Notes: generated by a model not told the origin, from the sequence alone. Positions 26,019 to 35,060 are shown, counted from the first letter of the stretch. The stretch: 64,000 nt of DNA from Sphingomonas kyeonggiensis (GCF_030812785.1 NZ_JAUSTJ010000002.1:310001-374000); one strand, 5' to 3'. Program-made: numbers and translations.

Positions 26019-27464
26019 ATGTCGGCACGCAAAGAGCCTTTGGCGCCCTTGGCCATCGCTGCGCCCAGCGCGGTACCGAATTCCGTGGAACACGCGGAAT
26101 TCGCGAGGGAATTTGTGCGAATTCAGAGTTCTCGCGAAGGCGCGGAGATCAATCTGCGCGAACGTCGCCCCGGCGCGCCGGGCAAGCGCGAATTGCACCG
26201 GGCAAGTAACGATCGTCACATCGAAGGCCGTTACTGGAGCATCCTCGGACTTTGCGAGATTGCCAATTTCGCGTCGCTTCGCCGCCATCTGGGCCGGGCG
26301 CGCGCCGATTCGCTGGTGCTCGACGTGGCCCAGCGGCTCTCCGAGATCGTTCCCGACGTGCGCATCGCCGCCGCAAGCCGCGCGATCATCGAGATCATGT
26401 TCGAGCGGGAATCGCCCGAAGCGGCCGCCGATGACATCGAGCGGATCAGCAAGGCTTTCCTCCGCCCGCTCGATCTGGACGGGGAGCCCCACCAGCTCCA
26501 GATGCACTTCGGCGTCGCCGCCGCGCCTTCGGTCGAGGATGACGAGGTGCTGCTCGCCGAGGCCGCCGAATCCGCGCTGGACCAGGCACGGGTCGACGGC
26601 CGGGTGGTGATGCTCGACCTGTCGCGCGCCGACCTCGCCTTCGACAAGCTCACCCTGATGCGCGAGCTGCCGCGGGCGATCGCCAATGGCGAGATGTTCC
26701 TGCAATATCAGCCCAAGGTGCATGTCCGCCGCCAGGAGATCGCCAGTGCCGAGGCGCTGGTCCGCTGGCAGCATCCGACCCGCGGCTTGATCCTGCCGGG
26801 CGACTTCATCTCGGTCGCGGAGCAGGCGGGCGAGATCAGCCGGCTGACGCTTTGGACGCTGCGCCAGGTGATCGAGGACCAGAGGAAGCTGCGCGAGGAC
26901 GGCTTCGACATGCTGCTCTTCGTCAACATCTCCGGCCAGCTTCTCGCCGATCCCGCCTTCGTCAACGAAGTGTGCGAGATGCTGGCGAACACCGATGCCA
27001 AGCTCGGCTTCGAGATCACCGAGACGGCGGTGATCCGCGATCCGGAAAGTGCGATCCGCCATCTCCAGTTCTTCGCCGACAGCGGCGTCACGCTCGCCAT
27101 CGACGATTATGGCGCGGGGCTTTCCTCGCTCGCCTATCTGAAGAAGCTGCCGGCACGCGAGCTCAAGATCGACAAGATGTTCGTGCTGCAGCTGACCAGC
27201 AGCAACCGCGATCCGCTGATCGTGCGCTCGACGATCGACCTTGCCCATGCCCTTGAGATGGAAGTCACCGCCGAGGGCGTGGAGACCCCGTCCGCGCTTG
27301 CGCTGCTCAGCGTGATGGGCTGCGACATGGTCCAGGGCTTCCTGATTTCGCGTCCGCTCGGGCTCGAGGCGTTCCGCAAGTTCCTCGCGGACGATGGCCA
27401 TCTCGAAAACGCGAACGGCCCCGCCTCGTTCGTCCGTCCCGAGAGCTTCTGGAAGCGCGCCTGA
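26019..27464 (+). CDS. EAL phosphodiesterase with degenerate GGDEF domain
   Basis: The 481-residue protein has a roughly 60-residue basic N-terminus, a GGDEF-like fold at about residues 70-205 whose signature is replaced by SRAIIEIMFE, and an intact EAL domain (AEALVRW, NISGQL, FEITETA, IDDYGAG, LKIDKMF, AEGVET, QGF). It should hydrolyse cyclic-di-GMP, with the dead cyclase fold possibly serving as a sensor or dimer unit. AAGGGGG lies before the ATG at 26019. The first 120 bases are less GC-rich and contain three GAATTC sites. The stop overlaps the next gene as TGATG, linking it to the TPR histidine kinase. Confidence 0.9.
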   Translation: MSARKEPLAPLAIAAPSAVPNSVEHAEFAREFVRIQSSREGAEINLRERRPGAPGKRELHRASNDRHIEGRYWSILGLCEIANFASLRRHLGRARADSLVLDVAQRLSEIVPDVRIAAASRAIIEIMFERESPEAAADDIERISKAFLRPLDLDGEPHQLQMHFGVAAAPSVEDDEVLLAEAAESALDQARVDGRVVMLDLSRADLAFDKLTLMRELPRAIANGEMFLQYQPKVHVRRQEIASAEALVRWQHPTRGLILPGDFISVAEQAGEISRLTLWTLRQVIEDQRKLREDGFDMLLFVNISGQLLADPAFVNEVCEMLANTDAKLGFEITETAVIRDPESAIRHLQFFADSGVTLAIDDYGAGLSSLAYLKKLPARELKIDKMFVLQLTSSNRDPLIVRSTIDLAHALEMEVTAEGVETPSALALLSVMGCDMVQGFLISRPLGLEAFRKFLADDGHLENANGPASFVRPESFWKRA

Positions 27465-29929
27465 TGCGCGCCCTCCCGCGCTTCTTACTCGCCCTTGCGG
27501 CATTGTTCGCGGTCCTGCCGGCTGCCGCGCAGATCGCGCCCCAGGCAAAGTCGGAATTCCCCCTGCCGATCCAGCAGGAGATTCAGGCGGCCAAGGACAA
27601 TATGATGTCCGACCAGGCCGAGGCACTGCGCCACGCCGCAGCGATCGACGCGCTGGCGCAGAAGCTTCCCGACGAACGGCAGCGGGCGCTCGCGCTCGCC
27701 ACTGCGCGCTGGCTGGCGGCCGAGGCGCATCTGCGCAACGACGAACCGGCCCAGGCGGCGCCCTTGCTCACCGAGGGGCTGCGGCTGGTGAAGCCGATCC
27801 CGGAATCGATCAAGCTGCGCGGCGACCTGCTGATGTCGCAGGGCGCGCTGTTCATGTCGCGCGATCAGGCCGTGCAGGCGCTCAACAGTTATCAGAACGC
27901 CTATCGCGTCTATGGCGAGGTGAAGGAGCCGCGCAGCCAGGCGATCGCGCTGCAGGGCATCGGATCGCTGTACAGCGTGGCGCGCGACGACGCGCGTGCC
28001 GAGCAATATTATCGCCAGGCCGCCGAACTCTATGACGACGACCCGGCGCTGTCGCTTTCGCTGCACAACAGCCGCGGCAATGTGCTGCAGACGCTCGATC
28101 GCAATGGCGAGGCGATCAAGGAATATGATGCGGCGATCACCATCGCGCGCCAGATGGGCAAGCCTGTGCTCGAGGCGTTGATGCTCAGCAACCTCGCCCG
28201 TGCGCAGATCGCGCTCACGCAGCTCGACGCGGCGGATCGCACCGTCACCCGCGGGTTCGAGCTGCTGCGCGGCGCCGATGCGGATGTCCTGCGCCGCCAC
28301 ATGCTGGCGACGGCGGCCGAGGTCGCCTCGCAGCGCGGCGACAATGGCCGGGCATTGCGGATGATCCGCCAGGCCTTTGACGGCATCGACCTTGCCAAGA
28401 GCCGGGTGGAATTCCGCAACGACCATTATTTCGCCTACCAGATCTTCACCCGCGCCGGCGATGCACGCTCGGCGCTGGGGCATCTCGAGGCGCTGAAGCG
28501 GCTGAACGACGAGGCGACCAAGGTGGCCACCACCACCGGCGCCGCGCTGATGGCCGCGCAGTTCAACTGGGCCAAGCAGCAGAACGACATCCTCCAGCTC
28601 AAGACGCGCGAGGCCGAGGGCCGCGCCCGCTACCAGCTGACGATCTTCCTGCTGGTCGGTGCCGCGACGGTGATCGTCATGGGCGCGCTCGGCTGGGGTC
28701 TTCTCACGATCCGCAGGAGCCGCAACCAGGTGCGCGCCGCCAACATCGTATTGGGTGAGACCAATGTCGCGCTGGAGAAGGCGCTCAAGGCCAAGACCGA
28801 GTTCCTCGCGACGACCAGCCACGAGATCCGCACCCCGCTGAACGGCATCCTCGGCATGACCCAGGTCATGCTGTCCGATCCGAAGCTGGAAGCGCAGATT
28901 CGCGAGCGGATCGGTATCGTCCACGGCGCCGGCGTCACGATGCGCGCGCTGGTCGACGACATCCTCGACGTCGCCAAGATGGAGACGGGCAACCTCAGCG
29001 TCGAGGCGGCGCCGGTGGACCTGTGCACCACGCTGCGCGAAGTCACCAAGCTCTGGGAGGAGCAGGCGCGCGCCAAGGGTCTGAGCTTCCGGCTCGAGCT
29101 CAGCCATGCGCCGCACTGGATCGTCAGCGACGCCACTCGCCTGCGCCAGGTGGTGTTCAACCTGCTCTCCAACGCGATCAAGTTCACCGAGAAGGGCGGC
29201 GTCACGCTGCGCGCCGTAGCCGAGGGGGAGGGCGATGCCCGTCGCCTCAAGCTGGCCATCGAAGACACCGGTATCGGCATCCCGACGGGCAAGTTCGAGG
29301 AGATCTTCGAGAGCTTCCGCCAGGTCGACACCAGCACCACGCGCCGCTTCGGCGGCACCGGACTGGGGCTTGCCATCTGCCGTAACCTCGCCCGTGCCCT
29401 GGGCGGCGACATCATGGTCGAGAGCGAGGACGGCAAGGGTTCGCGCTTCGTCGTCGACCTGCCGCTTGTCCTGGCCGAGGCGCCCGAGGCGGCCGCCGTC
29501 ACCGAGAGCGCGGGTGGTCTCGATCTGGTCGTGCTCGACCGGAACCCGATCGCCCGCTCGATGCTGCGCACCCTGCTTGAGCCGCGCGTCGCCCGGCTGC
29601 GCTTCGCCGGCTCGGTCGCCGAGGCGCTGCCGATGCTCGCGGAAGGGGATGTCGGGCACCTGCTCGCCGACGAGGCGACGCTCAAGGCCGAGGCGGATGG
29701 CGCAGCCCAGGCGCTCGCCGCGCTGCGCGCCGGCGGGGCGGACATTGCCCACACCATTCTCTGGCTGAAGCCGGATGCCGAGACATCGGCTGAGCTGATT
29801 GCGGCAAGTGGCGGCAGGATAATCGAAAAACCCATTACCGGGGCAAGCCTGATCGATGCTATCATTCCCCCCACGGAAGAAAATTCCGACGAGCGGAAGG
29901 GGGACCCGCTTGTATCTCGGGCGGCTTAG
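27464..29929 (+). CDS. TPR-containing sensor histidine kinase with C-terminal receiver-like domain
   Basis: An 821-residue protein: a signal peptide ending near AAAQ (residue 22), a periplasmic TPR-like helical region (about 30-385), one membrane helix (about 395-415), a coiled stretch, HisKA with the phospho-acceptor in TSHEIRTPLNGIL (about 450), and an ATPase domain with NLLSNAIKFT, DTGIGIP and GGTGLGLAI. The last 130 residues resemble a receiver but with a weakened acidic pocket (VVLDRNP) while keeping a possible acceptor Asp and the Lys in IIEKPIT. It probably senses a periplasmic partner through the TPRs and signals to the receiver encoded downstream at 30004. Confidence 0.9.
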   Translation: MRALPRFLLALAALFAVLPAAAQIAPQAKSEFPLPIQQEIQAAKDNMMSDQAEALRHAAAIDALAQKLPDERQRALALATARWLAAEAHLRNDEPAQAAPLLTEGLRLVKPIPESIKLRGDLLMSQGALFMSRDQAVQALNSYQNAYRVYGEVKEPRSQAIALQGIGSLYSVARDDARAEQYYRQAAELYDDDPALSLSLHNSRGNVLQTLDRNGEAIKEYDAAITIARQMGKPVLEALMLSNLARAQIALTQLDAADRTVTRGFELLRGADADVLRRHMLATAAEVASQRGDNGRALRMIRQAFDGIDLAKSRVEFRNDHYFAYQIFTRAGDARSALGHLEALKRLNDEATKVATTTGAALMAAQFNWAKQQNDILQLKTREAEGRARYQLTIFLLVGAATVIVMGALGWGLLTIRRSRNQVRAANIVLGETNVALEKALKAKTEFLATTSHEIRTPLNGILGMTQVMLSDPKLEAQIRERIGIVHGAGVTMRALVDDILDVAKMETGNLSVEAAPVDLCTTLREVTKLWEEQARAKGLSFRLELSHAPHWIVSDATRLRQVVFNLLSNAIKFTEKGGVTLRAVAEGEGDARRLKLAIEDTGIGIPTGKFEEIFESFRQVDTSTTRRFGGTGLGLAICRNLARALGGDIMVESEDGKGSRFVVDLPLVLAEAPEAAAVTESAGGLDLVVLDRNPIARSMLRTLLEPRVARLRFAGSVAEALPMLAEGDVGHLLADEATLKAEADGAAQALAALRAGGADIAHTILWLKPDAETSAELIAASGGRIIEKPITGASLIDAIIPPTEENSDERKGDPLVSRAA

Positions 29930-29947
29930 GGCGATAGCACACCGGAC

Positions 29948-30007
29948 ATGACAAAAACGGTCGCGCGCATCTCGGGGAAACCGGTCGCCACGGGCGGACG
30001 GGCATGA
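29948..30007 (+). CDS. Possible 19-codon upstream ORF coupled to receiver gene
   Basis: ATG at 29948 opens a short basic frame (MTKTVARISGKPVATGGRA) whose TGA overlaps the ATG of the receiver gene as ATGA. This arrangement could couple translation of the receiver to the short frame. The ribosome binding site is weak, and chance cannot be excluded. Confidence 0.25.
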   Translation: MTKTVARISGKPVATGGRA

Positions 30008-30393
30008 ACATCCTCTTCATCGAAGACGATCCGATGAACCGTCGGGTCGTGAAGGACATGCTCGACGTCGCGGGGGCTACGATGGCCGAAGCCAGCTGGG
30101 CCGAGGAGGGCCTGGCCATGCTCGACGCCGAGACCTTCGACGTCGTGCTCGTCGATCTGCGCATGCCGGGGATGGACGGGTTCGAGACGATCGAGCGCAT
30201 CCGCGCGCGCGGCGATGCCAAGGGCGAGATTCCGGTCATCGTCGTCACCGCCGACACCGCGCTCGACCTGCGCGAGCGCTGCCTGGCCGTGGGCGCCGAC
30301 GATGTGCTGTTCAAGCCGGTGGCGATGGACGCGCTGTTCGATTCGATCGGCCGCGTGCTCGCGATCCGCGGCGGCGGGGGCATGATCCTCTAG
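30004..30393 (+). CDS. Stand-alone response regulator receiver
   Basis: The 129-residue receiver has the acidic pocket in LFIEDDPMNRR, acceptor Asp in VVLVDLRMPGMDG, Thr in VVTADTA and Lys in VLFKPVA, and no output domain. It follows the TPR histidine kinase by 74 bases and closely resembles receivers that serve hybrid kinases, so it is the probable final phospho-acceptor of this module; together with the EAL protein at 26019 the three genes form one signalling unit. A very long hairpin follows the stop. Confidence 0.9.
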   Translation: MNILFIEDDPMNRRVVKDMLDVAGATMAEASWAEEGLAMLDAETFDVVLVDLRMPGMDGFETIERIRARGDAKGEIPVIVVTADTALDLRERCLAVGADDVLFKPVAMDALFDSIGRVLAIRGGGGMIL

Positions 30394-30402
30394 CTTTTAG
30401 GC

Positions 30403-30480
30403 GGCACCGGCCCGCACCCCCACCCGGCCACCCAACGGCAGTATCATATGGGTGGCCGGGTGGGGGTGCGGGCCGGTGCC
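30403..30480. terminator. 31-bp perfect inverted repeat (bidirectional terminator)
   Basis: Arms 30403-30433 and 30450-30480 are exact reverse complements over 31 bases, separated by a 16-base AT-richer loop. The structure lies between the convergent receiver and dioxygenase genes. Its length is far beyond a normal terminator stem and may reflect a palindromic repeat unit used as terminator. Confidence 0.8.
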
Positions 30481-30502
30481 GATCCCCGCGAAAGCGGGCA
30501 AG

Positions 30503-31402
30503 CTATCTTGCGATGCCGATCACTGCGCTTGCCGTATAACCATCAGCGACGCTGCCGCTCATCGCCGGGGTCTGCTGGGCGATCTGCGCGCTGCTGTTGT
30601 CGCCGAACACGTTGTCGCCGGTCAGGCTCACGCCGGCGAAGTTTCGGATGCTCGACGAATAGCCGCTCGATCCGTTGTAGACTGTGCTGCACGCCGCGCT
30701 CGGCATGGCGAGCTGCGAGACCAGGGTGGCGTAGCGCCCGCCCGTGGCGTTCGCCAGGCTCGAGAACACTTCGAAATGGATGTGCGGCCAGCGCCCGGCA
30801 TAGCAGCCCGGAAAGATGGTGGTGAAGGTCACCTGGCCATTGCTGTCGGTCACGCCAACGCCGCGCAGATAGCTCTCCGCCGGCAGGTCGTAGAGCGAGT
30901 ATTTCCCGTCCCGGTCGCAGTGCCAGATATAGATGGCATAGCCAGCCAGCGGCGCGCAGGCGGCATTCACGTCGACCAGGGTCAGCGTCAGCACCACCTG
31001 TACGCCCGCCGCGGTCGTGGTCGAATTGCCGAGGAAGGACGCGCGGATGTCGCTGCGCACCACGTTCGCGGCGGTGAGCACGTTCGAGGTGACACCGCTT
31101 GACGTGTTGGTGCCGTCGGCGGGGTAGGGGCCGTTGGTCTCGGTCGGGTCGGCCACGCAGCTGCCGCTGGTGGCAGTCGCGCTCGGCGTCGGGGTGACGG
31201 TGGCTGTAGGCGTTGGCGTCGCCGTTGCCGCGCTCGAACTGCTGCTCGTGCTCCCGCTGCCCGATCCGCCGTCGCAGGCGGCGAGCATCGCTGCGCCGCT
31301 CGCGCCGGCGAACCAGCCCAGTGCGCGGCGGCGGCTGGCCAGCCGGGTCATTGCCTTCAGGTCATGGGCCAGGCCCAGGTCGTGCGCGTCATGATGGTCC
31401 AT
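30503..31402 (-). CDS. Secreted intradiol ring-cleavage dioxygenase-like lipoprotein
   Basis: The 299-residue protein starts with a twin-arginine-like segment (SRRRALGWF), a hydrophobic stretch and a lipobox LAAC, then a 35-residue Ser/Thr/Pro/Ala spacer. The C-terminal domain of about 220 residues resembles intradiol dioxygenases: ETNGPYP, VWHC-like IWHCDRDGKYSLY, and the ligand pair in WPHIHFEVF. It would bind iron and cleave catechol-type rings, here tethered outside the cytoplasm. AAGGAGG before the ATG at 31402 fixes the start; the open frame continues upstream only as shadow sequence. Its natural substrate and any pathway genes are not evident nearby. Confidence 0.85.
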   Translation of the reverse strand: MDHHDAHDLGLAHDLKAMTRLASRRRALGWFAGASGAAMLAACDGGSGSGSTSSSSSAATATPTPTATVTPTPSATATSGSCVADPTETNGPYPADGTNTSSGVTSNVLTAANVVRSDIRASFLGNSTTTAAGVQVVLTLTLVDVNAACAPLAGYAIYIWHCDRDGKYSLYDLPAESYLRGVGVTDSNGQVTFTTIFPGCYAGRWPHIHFEVFSSLANATGGRYATLVSQLAMPSAACSTVYNGSSGYSSSIRNFAGVSLTGDNVFGDNSSAQIAQQTPAMSGSVADGYTASAVIGIAR

Positions 31403-31490
31403 CTTGCCTCCTTGGTCGGAGGCTTCAGTCACATGCCGGACACACAAGGGGATTTCGCACGGTCGCGGAATGTTGCGGCGTTTTGCAGGT

Positions 31491-32753
31491 TCAGGCCGGC
31501 AGCCGCACCCGCACGCGTCCGCCGCCGTCGGGACGATTCTCCAGCGACACCTCGCCGCCATGCGCCTCGGCGATCGAGCGGACGATCGCCAGGCCCAGCC
31601 CGGTGCCGCCTGTTTCCCGGTTGCGCGAGGTCTCGCCGCGCACGAACGGGGCGAACAGAGCCTCCGCCCGCGCCAGGTCGAAGCCGCGCCCGTCGTCTTC
31701 GACGAGCACGTCCACCTTGCCCTCGGCGAGGCTCCAGCGCAGCCGCGCGCGCTCGCCATAGCGCACCGCATTCTCGATGAGGTTGGCGAACAGGCGGCGC
31801 AGCGCCGCGCTGTTGCCGCGCACCACCGCGCGGGGTCCGGCCTCGACGCTCACCGGCTTGCCCGCCGTGGCGAGGTCGTCGACCAGGCTCTCGATCAGGC
31901 TGCCCAGGTCGAGCTTCTCGTGCGGCGCCCCGTCGCGCCCGTCGCGGGTGAAGCTCAGCGCCGCCTTGAGCATCGCGCGCATCTCCTCGATGTCGGCCTC
32001 GGCGCGGAGGCGCGCATCGTCGGGCAGTTGCTCCACCCAGAAGGCGATCCGCGACAGCGGCGTGCCCAGGTCGTGGGCGATCGCCCCCAGCATCGCGCTG
32101 CGGTTCTCCGCCTCGTGGAGGATGCGCTCCTGCATCGAGTCGAGCGCCCGGGCGAGTTCATGGACCTCGCGCGGGCCCTTTTGCGGGATCGGCTGGCGGG
32201 CACCCAGCCGCACCCGGGTCGCGGCGCCGGCCAGCTCGCGGATCGGCCGCGAGATGCGCCGTGCCACGCCCCAGGCGAGCAGCGAGAGCACCAGCAGCAC
32301 GCCCAGCATCCCCAGCAGCCGGGCAAGGTGCCAGCGGGTGAAGGCGGGGCGGGACAGGCTCGAGGCGACGATCCAGCCATTGCCGTCCTCCAGCGCGACG
32401 GTGAAGCTGCCGTGCATGTCCTGCTCGGGATCGCGCGCGGGGAACTGGTAGAGGCCGTGAATCCGCTCGACCGGCACGCCGATGAGCCGGGCGATTGCCG
32501 CGTCGCGCGCGGGGGAGGGGCGCTCCTTCTCGCGGCCGAACTTGTCCTCCTGCGTGCGGGCGACCGTCATTCGCGCCTGGGCGGTGGCCGGCACGATGCC
32601 GGTGCGCAGCGCCTCGGCAAGGCGGGCGAGCGGCAGCGGCCCCGGGCCCGGCGGCGGGCCGTTGAACATGATCGTGAACTGCGTCGTCGTCGCGATCAGC
32701 GCCGCGGCGATGACGAGCAATACGATCGGGACGGTGATCGAGCGCCGGGCCAC
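31491..32753 (-). CDS. EnvZ-like sensor histidine kinase
   Basis: A 420-residue membrane kinase: first membrane helix at about residues 6-27, a periplasmic domain rich in Pro/Gly near its start, a second helix at about 147-168, a HAMP linker (RRISRPIRELAGA), HisKA with IAHDLGTPLSRIAFW, and an ATPase domain with NLIENAVRYG, DDGRGF and GGTGLGLAI. It starts with GTG three bases after the upstream OmpR-type gene stops, so the two form a classic two-component operon. The signal is unknown. Confidence 0.92.
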   Translation of the reverse strand: MARRSITVPIVLLVIAAALIATTTQFTIMFNGPPPGPGPLPLARLAEALRTGIVPATAQARMTVARTQEDKFGREKERPSPARDAAIARLIGVPVERIHGLYQFPARDPEQDMHGSFTVALEDGNGWIVASSLSRPAFTRWHLARLLGMLGVLLVLSLLAWGVARRISRPIRELAGAATRVRLGARQPIPQKGPREVHELARALDSMQERILHEAENRSAMLGAIAHDLGTPLSRIAFWVEQLPDDARLRAEADIEEMRAMLKAALSFTRDGRDGAPHEKLDLGSLIESLVDDLATAGKPVSVEAGPRAVVRGNSAALRRLFANLIENAVRYGERARLRWSLAEGKVDVLVEDDGRGFDLARAEALFAPFVRGETSRNRETGGTGLGLAIVRSIAEAHGGEVSLENRPDGGGRVRVRLPA

Positions 32754-32756
32754 GGG

Positions 32757-33503
32757 CTATTTGGTCGCCACTTCGGTGACGAACATATAGCCTTCGTTGC
32801 GGATCGTGCGGATCAGGTCCTCGGAGCCGGGCCGCGCGAGCTTCTTGCGCAGCCGGCTCATCTGCACGTCGATCGCCCGGTCGAAATGCTCGGCATTGGG
32901 GCCGCGCGAGATGTCGAGCAGCATGTCGCGGGTCAGCACGCGGCGCGGCCGCTCGACCAGCGCGAGCAGCAGCCGGAACTCGCCGTCGCTCAGGTTGATG
33001 ATCACATCGTCCGGATCCCAGAGCTGGCGCGCCACCGGATCGAGCCGCCAGCCGGCGAAGCGCATGAAGGCGCGGATCGGCGTCGCCGCCGGCGCGGCGC
33101 GGTCGTTCTGGCTGCGGCGCAGCACCGAGCGGATGCGCGCCAGCAGCTCGCGGGGATTGGCGGGCTTGGGGACATAGTCGTCCGCGCCCATCTCCAGCCC
33201 GACGATCCGGTCGATATCCTCGCCGATCACCGAATGGAGGATCACCGCCGGCCCGGCCTCGCGGTCCATCGAGCGCAGGATGGAGAGCCCGTCCTCGCCC
33301 GGCATCATCACGTCGAGCACGACGAGGGCATAGTCATGGCGTGCGGCGAGCGTGCGCATCTCGGTCGCGCCCGAAGCGGTGTCCACGACATAGCCATGCT
33401 GCGACAGGAAGGCCGCGGTCAGCTCGCGGATACCGGGATCGTCGTCGACGATCAGCAGGCGGGTCTCGATGTCCAAGGCTGGTGCTAAAGCTGCGAGTTG
33501 CAT
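32757..33503 (-). CDS. OmpR-family response regulator
   Basis: The 248-residue regulator has a receiver (LLIVDDDPGI, acceptor in VVLDVMMPGEDG, Lys in YVPKPANPRELL) and a C-terminal winged helix typical of OmpR (LSDGEFRLLLALVERPRRVLTRD in two pieces, DRAIDVQMSRLRKKL, IRTIRNEGYMF). It would bind DNA near target promoters after phosphorylation by the kinase encoded directly downstream. No ribosome binding site of note precedes the ATG at 33503; an internal start before RLLIVDDDP is possible. Confidence 0.92.
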   Translation of the reverse strand: MQLAALAPALDIETRLLIVDDDPGIRELTAAFLSQHGYVVDTASGATEMRTLAARHDYALVVLDVMMPGEDGLSILRSMDREAGPAVILHSVIGEDIDRIVGLEMGADDYVPKPANPRELLARIRSVLRRSQNDRAAPAATPIRAFMRFAGWRLDPVARQLWDPDDVIINLSDGEFRLLLALVERPRRVLTRDMLLDISRGPNAEHFDRAIDVQMSRLRKKLARPGSEDLIRTIRNEGYMFVTEVATK

Positions 33504-33618
33504 CCCATAGGGTTAGGGCACGAGCCTAACGCCGGTATTGCAGGGCTGCAACGCACGGAAACATATAGACGGAGCGGCGGGACGGAAGCCGTAAGGGTTT
33601 GTCGCTGCCTTCCTCTTT

Positions 33619-33728
33619 GACGTCACCCCGGCCTTGTGCCGGGGCCCACCAAGCCTCCCGTTCTGACGTTTGAGCCTCTTGTCCGAAGCTCGCCTCCCGG
33701 TGGACCCCGGAACAAGTCCGGGGTGACG
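33619..33728. repeat. Paired REP-like palindromes
   Basis: Two units of a GTCACCCCGG...CCGGGG type occur in opposite orientation: CACCCCGGCCTTGTGCCGGGG with GCCCACC on the left and GGTGGACCCCGG with AACAAGTCCGGGGTGAC on the right. Each can form its own hairpin and the two can pair with each other. The motif matches the single palindrome at 2444-2463, and the pair fills most of the gap between the regulator gene and the transporter gene. Confidence 0.6.
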
Positions 33729-33770
33729 AGAGAATGGGGCGAGAATACGCTAATGATTAGCAATAGCCTA

Positions 33771-35060
33771 TCAATCCTCTAGGATCTGCGAATGTTTCGC
33801 AGTGTCCCGCATGCGAAGATAGGTCACCAGCGACACCCCGATCATCGCCGTGACGTACCAATAGAAGCCCTGCTCCCAGCCGGCGTCCTTGAACCATAGT
33901 GCGACATATTCCGCCGTCCCGCCGAACACCGCATTGGCGATGGCATAGGGCAGGGCGACGCCAAGCGTGCGGATATGGGCGGGAAACAGCTCGGCCTTCA
34001 CCACCGCGTTGATCGAGGTGTAGCCGGTCACGATCACCAGCGCGCCCAGCATGATCAGGAAGGCGAGGACCGGGCTGCGCACGCTCTCCAGCGCGGTGAA
34101 GATCGGCCAGGTCAGCAGCACGCCGAGCACCCCGAACCCGATCATCAGCGGCTTGCGTCCGATCCGGTCGGAAAGCGCGCCCGCCAGCGGCTGGATAAGC
34201 ATGAAGCCGAACAGCGCCGCGGCGTTGATCTGCGACGCCGTCGCCCGGTCGAAGCCCGAGGTGTTGACCAGGAATTTCTGCAGATAGATCGAATAGGCGT
34301 AGAAGGCGAGCGTGCCGCCCGCGGTGAGCAGCATCACCAGCGCCGCCTCGCGCGGATGGTACCGGAACAGCGCGAACAGGCTCGACTGGCCGCCGCTCTT
34401 CCTGTTCTCGAAGCTCTCGGTCTCCGCCAGCCGCCGGCGCAGCCAGAACACGATCACCGCCAGCACGCCGCCGATCAGGAAGGGGATGCGCCAGCCCCAG
34501 GCGTCTAGATCGGCTTCGCTCAGCGCCGATTGCAGCACCAGCAGGACGAGCAGCGCGACCAACTGGCCGGAGATCAGCGTGACATATTGGAAGCTCGACC
34601 AGAAGCCGCGATGCCGCTTGCCGGCCATTTCGGAGAGATAGGTGGCGCTGGCGCCATATTCGCCGCCCACCGAGATGCCCTGCATCAGCCGGGCGAGCAC
34701 CAGCAGCGCCGGCGCGGCCACGCCGATCGTCGCATAGCCGGGGGTGACCGCGATCAGCAGCGACCCGGCGCACATCAGCGTCACCGACAGGGTCAACCCC
34801 GCCTTGCGGCCATAGCGGTCGCCATAGATGCCCATCAGCCAGCCGCCGATCGGCCGCATCAGGAAGCCGACCGCGAACACCGCGGCGGTGTTGAGCAGCT
34901 GGGTGGTCTGGTCGCCCTTGGGGAAGAAATGCGGCGCGAAATATAGGGTGAAGGCCGAATAGGCGTACCAGTCATACCATTCGACCAGATTGCCCGCTGA
35001 TCCCCCCAGGATCGATCGCAGGCGGTGTCGGGGCGGGGCGGCGCTGTCGGCAGAGGTCAT
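33771..35060 (-). CDS. MFS transporter, metabolite:H+ symporter family
   Basis: A 429-residue carrier with 12 predicted membrane helices. The N-terminal SAGNLVEWYDWYAYS, the loop GDRYGRKAGL after helix 2 and the internal repeat SDRIGRKPLM mark the MHS branch, which includes alpha-ketoglutarate, citrate and proline/betaine symporters. QGISVGGEYGASATYLSE is the conserved helix-4 block. Substrate cannot be predicted beyond a small carboxylate or similar metabolite. It is divergent from the lipoprotein gene at 35150 and has no metabolic neighbours. Confidence 0.9.
   Translation of the reverse strand: MTSADSAAPPRHRLRSILGGSAGNLVEWYDWYAYSAFTLYFAPHFFPKGDQTTQLLNTAAVFAVGFLMRPIGGWLMGIYGDRYGRKAGLTLSVTLMCAGSLLIAVTPGYATIGVAAPALLVLARLMQGISVGGEYGASATYLSEMAGKRHRGFWSSFQYVTLISGQLVALLVLLVLQSALSEADLDAWGWRIPFLIGGVLAVIVFWLRRRLAETESFENRKSGGQSSLFALFRYHPREAALVMLLTAGGTLAFYAYSIYLQKFLVNTSGFDRATASQINAAALFGFMLIQPLAGALSDRIGRKPLMIGFGVLGVLLTWPIFTALESVRSPVLAFLIMLGALVIVTGYTSINAVVKAELFPAHIRTLGVALPYAIANAVFGGTAEYVALWFKDAGWEQGFYWYVTAMIGVSLVTYLRMRDTAKHSQILED

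Noticed and set aside
27485-29752. 755-codon open frame opposite the TPR histidine kinase
   Set aside because: Fully antisense to a well-supported kinase; composition typical of complementary-strand shadow and no ribosome binding site.
31404-33488. 694-codon plus-strand frame opposite the EnvZ/OmpR pair
   Set aside because: Covers two confident genes on the other strand, with arginine- and histidine-rich shadow composition.
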